Below are positions 17,656-25,980 of a stretch of 64,000 bases of DNA, piece after piece; the first letter of the stretch is position 1; the number at the start of each line of letters is the position of its first letter. Origin of the DNA: CAYPPG01 sp964412555. GTDB lineage: Bacteria; Hinthialibacterota; Hinthialibacteria; Hinthialibacterales; Hinthialibacteraceae. The stretch lies in contig CAYPPG010000035.1 of the NCBI GenBank assembly GCA_964412555.1, forward strand, positions 11,818-75,817, read 5' to 3'. The position numbers and the translations under genes are program-made. The notes beneath the pieces were generated by a model. The model was not told where the DNA came from and made no database searches. It was given only the letters and a program-made list of their open reading frames with translations.

Positions 17656-18972
17656 ATCCAAAATCTCCACCACATGCTTCACCTGCATCGGCAACCCCCG
17701 TTGTTTCACCCCCCAATTCAACTGTAACATACAGCCCGGATTGGCTGTCAATACCAGGTCGGCGCCGGTTTTCTCGAGGTTATCCATCTTGCGGTTCAGG
17801 ATTTTCAGCGCCATCTCGCTATGGGTGATGTTATAAATCCCGGCGCTGCCGCAACACCAGTCCGATTCGGGTAAATCAACCATTTCGATACCGGGGACTT
17901 GACGGATCAATTTTAATGGCTGTTCCCATACTTGCTGTGCGTGGCAAAGGTGGCAGGGTGCGTCATAAGTCGCCTTGCATGGTTCCGGTGTGAATTCCGG
18001 CCCTTTGAAATGTGGCCAATCGCCGAGGAATTCTGTGATCTCACGGGTTTTATGACTGAATCGTTGCGCTTTCTCTCTATACTCGGGATCGTCTTCCAAA
18101 ATCTCTTCGATTTCCTTCAACGCCGCACCGCAGGCCGCGCAGTCCGTCACGATATAATCGACGTCGAGTTGGTCGAAAAGATCGACGTTGTATTTCATCA
18201 ATTCTACGGCTTTGTGCTTATATCCTTCCGACATCAGCGGCGCACCACAGCAGCGTACGGATTTCGGCGTCACTACCGTACAGCCGCTGCGAGTCAGTAC
18301 GTTCACCGTCGCATTGGTGGTCTTGTTGAACATGATGCTCATCATGCAGCCGAGAAAATACCCGACACGCGCTTTCTCCTCTCCCTGCGCCGGCACAATA
18401 TCAGGGATGGTCTTGCGGAATGGAGTTGTAAGCCCTTCCGGAGCCAGTTCTTCCATAAATCGGAGCCGCTTTGGAATAAGCGAGAAGAATTTCATTTTGT
18501 ACAAGAATGCTCGTAACCCACTTCGTTGATAGACTCGCATGGGCAGCGCTACCAATTCCAAGCGCCAATGACGCATGAACAGCCAGCCGAAAATAAAGTT
18601 TTTCAACAATTTGACGATAGGATTTGTGCGCAAATTCTGAACCGACTGCGAGCGGGCTGATTCGATCAAGTACCCGATACGCACACCGGAAGGACAGGCC
18701 GTTTCACACGCCCGGCAGTCGAGACAGAGAAACATCTGATCCGAAAAATTCTTCGAAAGTTCCAATTTGCCATCAGCGACTGCGCGCACTAAGGCGGCAC
18801 GACCACGCGGAGACGCCCGTTCCACCCTCATTTCGGTGTATGTCGGACAATGCGGCAAACACATCCCGCATCGTACACAGTTCAATATCTGTTCATATTC
18901 GGGAATGTTGACACCGTCAAAGTAGCCCATATGGGTAATCGGTTTTCTGGTCTCTTCGGATTGAGTGGTCAT
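17647..18972 (-). CDS. glcF: glycolate oxidase iron-sulfur subunit (GlcF-like)
   Basis: This 441-residue cytoplasmic or membrane-associated subunit passes electrons from the flavin subunits of glycolate (or D-lactate type) dehydrogenase to quinones. Two 4Fe-4S motifs are visible: CVRCGMCLPHCP at about 29-40 and CLDCRACETACPSG near 80. Two CCG domains follow (GYFLGCMMS, RCCGAPLMSEG, DCAACG, then APCHLCHAQ, WCCGSAGIYN and NPGCMLQ). The partner glcD/glcE genes are not nearby. The start is the ATG at 18972 after TAGGAC. The last codons (ILDSN then TGA) differ from the ILGGTSD ending of the fragment at 15530-15609, consistent with the 3' end having been replaced or redefined when the neighbouring cassette arrived. 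Confidence 0.9.
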   Translation of the reverse strand: MTTQSEETRKPITHMGYFDGVNIPEYEQILNCVRCGMCLPHCPTYTEMRVERASPRGRAALVRAVADGKLELSKNFSDQMFLCLDCRACETACPSGVRIGYLIESARSQSVQNLRTNPIVKLLKNFIFGWLFMRHWRLELVALPMRVYQRSGLRAFLYKMKFFSLIPKRLRFMEELAPEGLTTPFRKTIPDIVPAQGEEKARVGYFLGCMMSIMFNKTTNATVNVLTRSGCTVVTPKSVRCCGAPLMSEGYKHKAVELMKYNVDLFDQLDVDYIVTDCAACGAALKEIEEILEDDPEYREKAQRFSHKTREITEFLGDWPHFKGPEFTPEPCKATYDAPCHLCHAQQVWEQPLKLIRQVPGIEMVDLPESDWCCGSAGIYNITHSEMALKILNRKMDNLEKTGADLVLTANPGCMLQLNWGVKQRGLPMQVKHVVEILDSN

Positions 18973-19004
18973 GTTGAAGTCCTAATGGATTGATATTCCT
19001 TCAT

Positions 19005-19025
19005 TTCTGCAACTGGAATGCAGAA
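19005..19025. promoter_or_regulatory. inverted repeat upstream of glcF
   Basis: TTCTGCA (19005-19011) pairs with TGCAGAA (19019-19025), 33-53 bases before the glcF ATG. It could be a regulator-binding site or leader hairpin. The rest of 18973-19259 shows no gene. Confidence 0.3.
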
Positions 19026-19259
19026 AGTCTTTTATTTTACGTGAAATCCGGATGGAGGGGCAGGTCTCTTGACTCCCATCTCCTACTACATTCTCATATT
19101 ATTTAGACATCCAAAAAAGGCAATGGAATCAAATTTCACTTAAAAATAAGTATTCGTTCGACTTGGGTTTCTTTCAGCAAATTGGCGCTTATCATGAAAT
19201 AAAATCAAGTAATTCACGTACTTCCATGTAAATTTCCCAATTTCAGGAGACATCTTCAT

Positions 19260-19466
19260 ATGTTGTCAGCGCTCAAAGAATTATTATTGCTTCCGATTAA
19301 ATTGGTGGTCATTTTGCTCGAATTACTCGGGCGAACTTTGGGAATCATAATCGGTCTTGCCCTAGTTGGAATTGGAGCTTTATTTTGCTCAATGGGAATT
19401 CTCATTATTCTCGGTGCTCCTTTATGTTTGCTGGGAGTTTTGATGGTCGTTAAAGCCATTGATTGA
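19260..19466 (+). CDS. small two-helix membrane protein
   Basis: The 68-residue product is almost entirely hydrophobic, with two membrane segments (LLLLPIKLVVILLELLG, then a long segment from about 30 to 63 rich in Gly, Ile and Leu) and few charges. GGAG lies 11 bases before the ATG. No family is recognised. Alone between glcF (divergent) and ruvB (convergent). Confidence 0.6.
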   Translation: MLSALKELLLLPIKLVVILLELLGRTLGIIIGLALVGIGALFCSMGILIILGAPLCLLGVLMVVKAID

Positions 19467-19492
19467 ATCTTTCATTTCACTCAGCATCCTAT

Positions 19493-20536
19493 CTATGAAT
19501 TCTCTTTGAAATCGAATAATTCTTTTTGTGTCGCATCGGGATTCACATGCGGCATACCGAGATGCTCATAAGCGGCGGGAGTCAACATCCTCCCGTTCGG
19601 AGTTCTATTCAAGAATCCTTCTTGAATCAGGAAAGGTTCGTAGACTTCTTCCAATGTTCCTTCATCTTCTCCAAGAGAAACTGCGATTGTTTTCAACCCC
19701 ACCGGGCCTCCTCCGAATTTTACAGCGACTGCCGTTAGTATCTGGCGATCCATTTGGTCGAGTCCCCGATGATCGATTTCGAGCAATTCAAGCGCTTCTT
19801 TCGCCACACTTTTTGTGATTTTTCCGTCTGAGCGTACTTGCGCATAATCGCGCACCCGCCGCAAGAGCCGATTGGCTACTCGCGGTGTTCGGCGGGACCG
19901 ATGAGCGAGTTCCTCTACACCTTCTTGCTCAAAGGGAATATTCAATATCCGGCTGGAACGGTTCAAGATTTGATGAATATCCGCCGGTTCATAAAAATTG
20001 AGCCGGCATTGAATCCCGAACCGGTCACGCATTGGGCCGGTCAACATTCCTGAGCGGGTTGTCGCGCCGACCAGCGTAAAGTGAGGCAAATCGATCTTCA
20101 CCGATTTCGCACCCGGTCCTTCCCCGATCATGATATCGATAAAGTAATCCTCCATTGCTGGATAAAGGCATTCTTCCACTACACGATTAAGGCGGTGGAT
20201 TTCGTCGATAAAGAGTACATCGCCCTCTTTCAATTCGGTTAGCAAGCCGGCCAAGTCGGCTTTGCGCTCGATGACCGGTCCTGAAGTCGTGCGAATATTC
20301 ACGCCCATTTCGTTGGCGATGATATGAGCCAGCGTAGTTTTCCCCAAGCCAGGCGGCCCCGACAGTAGAACGTGATCGAGCGCCTCTCCCCGCTTTCGAG
20401 CCGCTTCGATGCAGATCGAGAGTTTGGTCTTGACCTCCCGCTGACCGATATAATTCTCCAATGTTTCCGGCCGAAGTGTTTCAGAGATAACTTGGTCTTC
20501 TGATTTTTCGTTGGGTGAAATGTGGCGGTTTTCCAT
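19493..20536 (-). CDS. ruvB: Holliday junction branch migration DNA helicase RuvB
   Basis: At 347 residues it matches the usual RuvB length. RuvB hexamers drive branch migration of Holliday junctions with RuvA, using ATP. Conserved pieces: LRPETLENYIGQ, Walker A SGPPGLGKTTLAHIIA at about 59-74, Walker B DVLFIDEIHRL, the YPAMEDYFIDIMIGEGPGA region, sensor GATTRSGMLTGPMRDRFGI and the winged-helix C-terminus with GLKTIAVSLGED and LIQEGFLNRTPNGR. ruvA and ruvC are not adjacent. It is divergent from mutS with 115 bases between the start codons, so two repair genes share one control region. Confidence 0.97.
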   Translation of the reverse strand: MENRHISPNEKSEDQVISETLRPETLENYIGQREVKTKLSICIEAARKRGEALDHVLLSGPPGLGKTTLAHIIANEMGVNIRTTSGPVIERKADLAGLLTELKEGDVLFIDEIHRLNRVVEECLYPAMEDYFIDIMIGEGPGAKSVKIDLPHFTLVGATTRSGMLTGPMRDRFGIQCRLNFYEPADIHQILNRSSRILNIPFEQEGVEELAHRSRRTPRVANRLLRRVRDYAQVRSDGKITKSVAKEALELLEIDHRGLDQMDRQILTAVAVKFGGGPVGLKTIAVSLGEDEGTLEEVYEPFLIQEGFLNRTPNGRMLTPAAYEHLGMPHVNPDATQKELFDFKENS

Positions 20537-20651
20537 AAAATACTACTACTCGCTGTTACTTCCTTATCTCTCTTGACATTTGAATCCACAACAAGAACGA
20601 ATTAGGATACATATTATTTGAAAACCATCTGATTGGACAGGGTTGAGATTC

Positions 20652-23330
20652 ATGAAATCTCCTACGATGAATACCGAAGATTACTCCCCCATGATGCAGC
20701 AGTATTTCGAGATGAAGCAGCAATGCGGGGATGCGATTCTATTTTTTCGCTGCGGCGATTTTTATGAAATGTTTATGGATGACGCTGTGCGGGCGGCGGA
20801 TGAATTGGACATTGCGTTGACGAAAAAACCGGTCGGCAAAGGGCAAACCGTTCCGCTGGCCGGGATTCCGTATCATGCCGTACAAAATTACCTCTATCGT
20901 CTTACACGCAAAGGATATCGTGTCGCCGTTTGCGAGCAGACGGAACTTCCGCAAAAAGGCAAGAAAATCGTGAACCGTGAGCTGGTGCGTACCGTCTCTC
21001 CGGGAACCATCATCGATGCGGATGTCATCGAAAGCAAAGAAAACAATTTTCTCGCTTCTTTATACAACGGCGAATTGGATGGATGGGGTCTTGCCAGTGT
21101 AGATGTCACAACGGGAGAATTTCGGGCAACATGGGCTAGTGGGATCGAAGGATGGAACACCATCCTTTCCGAGTTGGGGACTCTTAATCCCAGCGAAATT
21201 TTGGTAGAAGCGTCATTGGCCAACGATCCGGATTTCGTGAAACAAGTAAAAAATTACGCAGATTGCATGATCAACGGATTAAGTGGTGAATCTTTTCTGC
21301 CGGATCATTTTCAACAATACGGTATCGAGGAATTTTGTCCGCCGAAAATCAAGAAAAATCGAAGCGAAACCGAATTGATTTACGCTGCGGCTGCAGCGAT
21401 TCTGGCATACTTACAGGAAAACCAGAAAGAGACAGTCGGGTACATCAAAGCGTTGGAAATCTATCAACGTGAATCGTTCCTAGTCATCGATAAAAATACG
21501 GAACGCAATTTGGAGTTACTCACCAGTTCCGGAGAAGGGGGAAAGCGATTTTCCCTGCTTGGGGTACTCGATCTGACTGTCACCGCTATGGGCGGGCGTT
21601 TGCTGCGTCAATGGATTTTGCGTCCGTTAATGGATGTAACCAAAATCAAAGCGCGACAATCCATGGTCAAACTTCTCTATGATCAGCCGACGGTGCGGGA
21701 AGAATTGCGAAAAACGTTGCGTTCTGTTCATGACTTGGAGCGGCTATTGGGCCGGGTTACGTTTGGCAACGCCAATGCACGCGACCTGGTGGCGCTCCGC
21801 ACCTCACTTGAACAACTTCCGGAATTGAATCGATTTCTCCAAGAAATTCAGGAAACAGAGTTAATACGGCATGCGCTTCATCGTGAGGAAGATCCGGAAG
21901 CGCAAATGGAAACGGTACCGCCAGGAGAAGAGTTGATCGATTCGCTTATGGAAGTGAAAGAATTGCTTCATTCCGCTCTTCTGGATGAACCTCCGCTCAC
22001 TGTTCGGGAGGGGGGGATGATGCGCGACGGCTATGACAGCGATCTCGATGAACTGCGCACTATCCGCAAAGACGGGCGGGGTTATATTGCCCGGCTGCAG
22101 GAGGAGGAACGGCAAAAAACGGGGATTCCTTCCTTGCGGGTTTCCTATAACAAGGTGTTCGGGTATTACATTGAAATTACCAATATTCATAAAGACAAAG
22201 TGCCGGATAACTATATCCGGAAACAAACGTTGACCAACGCGGAGCGGTTCATCACCTCCGAACTGAAAGAATTCGAAGCGAAAGTCCTTCATGCGGAAGA
22301 CCGCATCAAGGAGATCGAATACCGGTTGCTGCAAGATTTGCTGGAAGCCGTGCGTGGTTATGGTCCGCGTTTAAAAACGACTGCACGGATGCTTGCCCGT
22401 CTCGATTGTTTTCAAAGCCTGGCCGAAGCGTCATCCCGGTATGGCTATTGTTGTCCGGACATTCAGCAAGGCGGGAGTGTAGTGATTAAGGAAGGCCGCC
22501 ATCCGGTTTTGGAACGGTCACCGATTGTGGAGCAATTCGTTCCGAATGACTGTAAACTCGATCAGGAGAAAGAACAAATTCTTATCATCACCGGTCCGAA
22601 TATGGCGGGGAAATCGACCTATATCCGGCAGGTCGCTTTGTTGATTTTAATGGCGCAAATGGGTTCCTTCATTCCGGCGCAATCCGCATCGATCGGTGTG
22701 ATTGACCGCCTGTTCAGCCGTATTGGGGCTGCCGATGATCTCGCCCGTGGCCGTTCAACATTCATGGTGGAAATGAATGAAGCGGCTCATATCTTGAATA
22801 AGGCCACGCCGCGAAGTTTGGTCATTCTCGATGAAATCGGCCGGGGAACGAGCACGTTTGATGGGGTATCACTTGCTTGGGCAATTGTCGAGTATTTGCA
22901 TGGATTACGGGCTAAAGGTGTAAAAACGCTTTTTGCGACGCATTATCACGAATTGGCCTCCTTGGCGGAAACTCACAAACGCGTATCCAATTACCATGTT
23001 CAAGTTTCCGAAGAAGGGGAAACGATCCGTTTCCTCTATCGTATCGCGCCTGGATATACCGATCATTCTTATGGAATTCATGTCGCCGATCTGGCCGGTG
23101 TTCCGAAACGGGTAACAAATCGTGCAAAGAAAATCCTCAAACGTTTAGAAAAAGGTGAACATCTTTCATTGCAAGCCATCAGCGATGAGGACCGTTATCA
23201 AATATCCCTTTTTTCGATGCTGGAAGAACCGTTACGGGCACGTTTACATGATATCGATATGAATACGCTTTCTCCGAAAGAAGCGTGGGATTTGCTCAAC
23301 GAACTTGTAGTGGAAGCGAAAAATAATTAA
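20652..23330 (+). CDS. mutS: DNA mismatch repair protein MutS
   Basis: This 892-residue MutS recognises mismatches and recruits MutL. The mismatch-wedge motif is GDFYEMF near residue 37. The connector, lever and clamp domains follow. The ATPase domain has Walker A TGPNMAGKSTYIRQVALL, Walker B VILDEIGRGTSTFDG and FATHYHELASL. The C-terminal tail (LSPKEAWDLLNELV) resembles the tetramerisation or MutL-contact tail of MutS1. The ATG at 20652 is preferred to the TTG three codons earlier because it sits eight bases after AGGGTTG. Full length, no disruption. mutL is not in the window. Confidence 0.97.
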   Translation: MKSPTMNTEDYSPMMQQYFEMKQQCGDAILFFRCGDFYEMFMDDAVRAADELDIALTKKPVGKGQTVPLAGIPYHAVQNYLYRLTRKGYRVAVCEQTELPQKGKKIVNRELVRTVSPGTIIDADVIESKENNFLASLYNGELDGWGLASVDVTTGEFRATWASGIEGWNTILSELGTLNPSEILVEASLANDPDFVKQVKNYADCMINGLSGESFLPDHFQQYGIEEFCPPKIKKNRSETELIYAAAAAILAYLQENQKETVGYIKALEIYQRESFLVIDKNTERNLELLTSSGEGGKRFSLLGVLDLTVTAMGGRLLRQWILRPLMDVTKIKARQSMVKLLYDQPTVREELRKTLRSVHDLERLLGRVTFGNANARDLVALRTSLEQLPELNRFLQEIQETELIRHALHREEDPEAQMETVPPGEELIDSLMEVKELLHSALLDEPPLTVREGGMMRDGYDSDLDELRTIRKDGRGYIARLQEEERQKTGIPSLRVSYNKVFGYYIEITNIHKDKVPDNYIRKQTLTNAERFITSELKEFEAKVLHAEDRIKEIEYRLLQDLLEAVRGYGPRLKTTARMLARLDCFQSLAEASSRYGYCCPDIQQGGSVVIKEGRHPVLERSPIVEQFVPNDCKLDQEKEQILIITGPNMAGKSTYIRQVALLILMAQMGSFIPAQSASIGVIDRLFSRIGAADDLARGRSTFMVEMNEAAHILNKATPRSLVILDEIGRGTSTFDGVSLAWAIVEYLHGLRAKGVKTLFATHYHELASLAETHKRVSNYHVQVSEEGETIRFLYRIAPGYTDHSYGIHVADLAGVPKRVTNRAKKILKRLEKGEHLSLQAISDEDRYQISLFSMLEEPLRARLHDIDMNTLSPKEAWDLLNELVVEAKNN

Positions 23331-23396
23331 TCGTAAATCGAAGTTTTCTTTTTTTTTGTTTTTTATAAATGATTGTGTAATTCTATTTATTTTTTA

Positions 23397-23810
23397 TTAA
23401 AAAAAGTGAGATATAAAGTGGAGGTAATTTCTTTCATCCGGTTTCATGGATGAATGAGTGCGAATAGAATCCAGAACAATACGAAGCGAATCTCTCCACA
23501 CTTTTTCTGAGATATCGTTTCTTATTTCACGAATTTGCCGTAACTCTTCCACAATATTATAAACAAGCGATAAATCACAATTTTTCTCGTAAAGTAAAAC
23601 TCGGAGAGCTTCTCCACAAAGTTTATCGTCAATCATTTTATTATTTCGATAATTTTTCAATAATATGAACTCTATATTCTGTAAAATATCTTGATTCTCA
23701 GCAGTAACTGTTTTGAACAATTTTCTCGACACTCCTCTCGATAGAGTCATTTTCTTTTGTTTCTGCTTTATTTTCTTTTGATCCCGCTTTTTTTTGGACT
23801 GTCTTGACAT
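23397..23810 (-). CDS. hypothetical basic protein
   Basis: This 137-codon frame is convergent with mutS. The first 30 residues are strongly Lys/Arg-rich (KKKRDQKKIKQKQKKM). The rest is predicted helical (DILQNIEFILLKNYRNNK, LSLVYNIVEELRQIREIRND). No family is recognised and the ribosome site (GAGAG, about 16 bases before the ATG) is weak. Codon content is AT-rich. It is a plausible real gene because no competing frame covers the region, but this is not certain. Confidence 0.45.
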   Translation of the reverse strand: MSRQSKKKRDQKKIKQKQKKMTLSRGVSRKLFKTVTAENQDILQNIEFILLKNYRNNKMIDDKLCGEALRVLLYEKNCDLSLVYNIVEELRQIREIRNDISEKVWRDSLRIVLDSIRTHSSMKPDERNYLHFISHFF

Positions 23811-23938
23811 CGAAATATTTTTTTAACTCTCATCTCTCAATATCGTTTCCACACGGTCATACGAATATAAACTTATTCGGAATTTTAACAAATTTCAAGA
23901 GAAAAGAAATGTTTCTAATTGTGAAGGTTTGATAGCAA

Positions 23939-23967
23939 TTCTCAAACGAAAGAAATTCAATTATAAT
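23939..23967 (+). promoter_or_regulatory. predicted promoter of the B12-binding radical SAM gene
   Basis: TTCTCA (23939-23944) and TATAAT (23962-23967) are 17 bases apart, giving a short leader of about 30 bases before the ATG at 24005. Consensus match only. Confidence 0.4.
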
Positions 23968-24004
23968 TGGAAGAAATGATCGCGATTTAAAGGATACATT
24001 GGGC

Positions 24005-25630
24005 ATGTCGAATATCGTTTTGATCAGCTTGTATGACGAATTTTGTCTAGGTCCCCGATATATTGCTTCGTATCTGCGCCACGCAGGGCATCATGTCGAG
24101 CAGGTGTTGTTTAAACACTGTCATGCCGCCTACGAAGTGCCTTCGGAGAAACGGAATCCGGATGATTATCTGGAACATTTTTACGCCAGTAAAAAAGAGA
24201 TCGATCATCTTCAACGTTTCATCCGGGAGAGAAATCCTCTTTGGGTGGGATTTTCCTTCATGTCCGTCTCATCCGACCTGGCTGTGGAATTGACGAAGCG
24301 AATCCGGGAGGTCACCGACGCTCCCATCGTATGGGGGGGAGTGGATACGACCGTCAATCCCGATTGGGCAATCGAACATGCCGATATGATTTGTATCGGG
24401 GAAGGAGAGCAGCCGGCGCTTGAGCTGACAGAAGCACTCGAAGGCAAACGTGAATTAGCGAACATTGATAATTTGTGGGTACGACAGAACGGCACAATCA
24501 GCAAGAACGATATCCGCCCATTAATACAAGACTTAGATGCCCTTCCCTATCCCAATTTCGAGGAATCCACTATTTGGCTCATCGATCAAGATGAATTGCG
24601 GCAGGGAGTCCTGCCGGATTGCTCACCGCTCAATCCGTGGTTCATTATCATGGCTTCCCGTGGCTGCCCTTATCGATGTGCATACTGTGTCCATTCTGTC
24701 ACACACGATCTTGCAAAAGGCAAAGGAAAATACCTGCGGCGCAGAACCGTCCGCAACGTCATTGACGAGTTGGCAGCTTACAAACGGAAAAAGCCCGATA
24801 CCTCGCAAATCATGTTTTACGACGATGTATTCACTTTCGACCGGAAGTGGATGGCGGAATTCACCGAAGCGTACAAGCGGGAAATCGACATTCCGTTTTG
24901 GGTCTATACCTATCCGGAATTGTGCGATCCGGAGATTCTCAAAATGCTGCGGGATATCGGCTTGATCTATGTGCACATCGGTATTCAAAGTGGATCGGAA
25001 GGATTCCTGCGGGAAACGTACAATCGTAAATTATCCACCAAAAAAGTGTTAAAAGCAGCTAACACTCTAAAAGAATTAGGAATTTATGCCATCTACGACA
25101 TGCTTGTCAGCATTCCATTGGAAACGGAAGAGGAATTGCGGGAAAGCCTTGATTTGCTTCTCCAACTGCCTGAGCCGTTTGGATTGAATGTTTGGCCTAC
25201 TCTTTTTTATCACAACTACAAGATCACCAAGCAACTTTGGAACAGTGAATGCGCCGATCAAGTGATCCGAGTCCCCGGCACGCATGTCGATATGTATCCG
25301 CCGGACTCACCCTATCTGCGCTTTTGGCTCGTGATGCTGAAATTGACTCGTTATCCGCAGATTCCCCGCGAATCGTTCGCCGACCTTCTCGAAAATGAAA
25401 GTTTACGCAACGATCCTACCCCGCTGGAAATCATGGAACAAGCGATTTACAAAGCGGCGATCGTTCATAATTCCGAGTTTTATCATAAAGATACTCAAAT
25501 TGAACACTTATGGGACGAAATCTCCCGTTTGAAATGGGAGAACGAACAACTGCGCAATCGGAAGATTCTTAAATTGCAGGATAGAATACAGAATGTGTTG
25601 CGCGGGACGCGCAAGACGGCTGTTCATTGA
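24005..25630 (+). CDS. B12-binding-domain radical SAM protein
   Basis: This 541-residue enzyme has an N-terminal cobalamin-binding Rossmann domain (LGPRYIASYLRHAGHHVEQV to about residue 150) and a radical SAM core with the iron-sulfur motif CPYRCAYC within ASRGCPYRCAYCVHS. Further core parts are FYDDVFTFDR and YVHIGIQSGSEGFL. A C-terminal helical extension ends in a coiled coil. Relatives carry out methylations, methylthiolations or ring rearrangements on lipids, hopanoids or natural products, so the substrate cannot be named. The ATG at 24005 follows AAAGGA; an upstream in-frame TTG is less likely. It is a single-gene unit with a candidate promoter at 23939-23967. Confidence 0.85.
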   Translation: MSNIVLISLYDEFCLGPRYIASYLRHAGHHVEQVLFKHCHAAYEVPSEKRNPDDYLEHFYASKKEIDHLQRFIRERNPLWVGFSFMSVSSDLAVELTKRIREVTDAPIVWGGVDTTVNPDWAIEHADMICIGEGEQPALELTEALEGKRELANIDNLWVRQNGTISKNDIRPLIQDLDALPYPNFEESTIWLIDQDELRQGVLPDCSPLNPWFIIMASRGCPYRCAYCVHSVTHDLAKGKGKYLRRRTVRNVIDELAAYKRKKPDTSQIMFYDDVFTFDRKWMAEFTEAYKREIDIPFWVYTYPELCDPEILKMLRDIGLIYVHIGIQSGSEGFLRETYNRKLSTKKVLKAANTLKELGIYAIYDMLVSIPLETEEELRESLDLLLQLPEPFGLNVWPTLFYHNYKITKQLWNSECADQVIRVPGTHVDMYPPDSPYLRFWLVMLKLTRYPQIPRESFADLLENESLRNDPTPLEIMEQAIYKAAIVHNSEFYHKDTQIEHLWDEISRLKWENEQLRNRKILKLQDRIQNVLRGTRKTAVH

Positions 25631-25632
25631 AA

Positions 25633-25753
25633 ATGCGGGCAGGGATGCCCGCGCTCCGACCCACTGGGAGCGCGGCCATCCTTGGCCGCTCTTTCAACGC
25701 GCTAAGTTACTTTCTCGCACCACCCATGCGGGCAGGGATGCCCGCGCTCCGAC
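25633..25753. repeat. palindromic repeat cluster, REP-like (two direct copies plus an inverted copy)
   Basis: A 28-base unit (ATGCGGGCAGGGATGCCCGC then GCTCCGAC) occurs identically at 25633-25660 and 25726-25753. Between them, at about 25666-25690, lies an inverted and slightly changed copy (GGAGCGCGGCCATCC then TTGGCCGC). Head-to-tail and inverted arrangement resembles the BIME composite of REP elements. Confidence 0.7.
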
Positions 25754-25879
25754 ATTCCAATATTTTATATAATCTCCCGCTTCAAATTCTTCTATTTTTT
25801 CGATAAGCACTCTATAATGTATTTTTTAAGTCCAACCCTTTAGCCACCCCAAGAGTGGGGGAAAGAAAGGGGGAAAAGT

Positions 25880-25935
25880 AACGTCGCCGTCTCGGCGGCA
25901 GATTGAAGATGCCGGCAGGATGCCGGCGCTACGTT
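25880..25935. repeat. GCCGGC-type palindromic repeat
   Basis: GCCGCCGTCTCGGCGGC-like and GATGCCGGCAGGATGCCGGC units are fused in tandem. Related copies occur at 53165-53245 and 54322-54405. It ends 45 bases before the GrpE-domain gene and spuriously extends that gene's reading frame upstream. Confidence 0.6.
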
Positions 25936-25980
25936 TTTAGGGAACCAAGAATCACTATCGATATAAAGGGAGAAACGAAT

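Noticed and set aside
25903..25980. ATG at 25903 as start of the GrpE-domain gene
   Set aside because: The first codons are a palindromic repeat; TTG at 25981 has a well-placed GGGAG and starts the natural protein.
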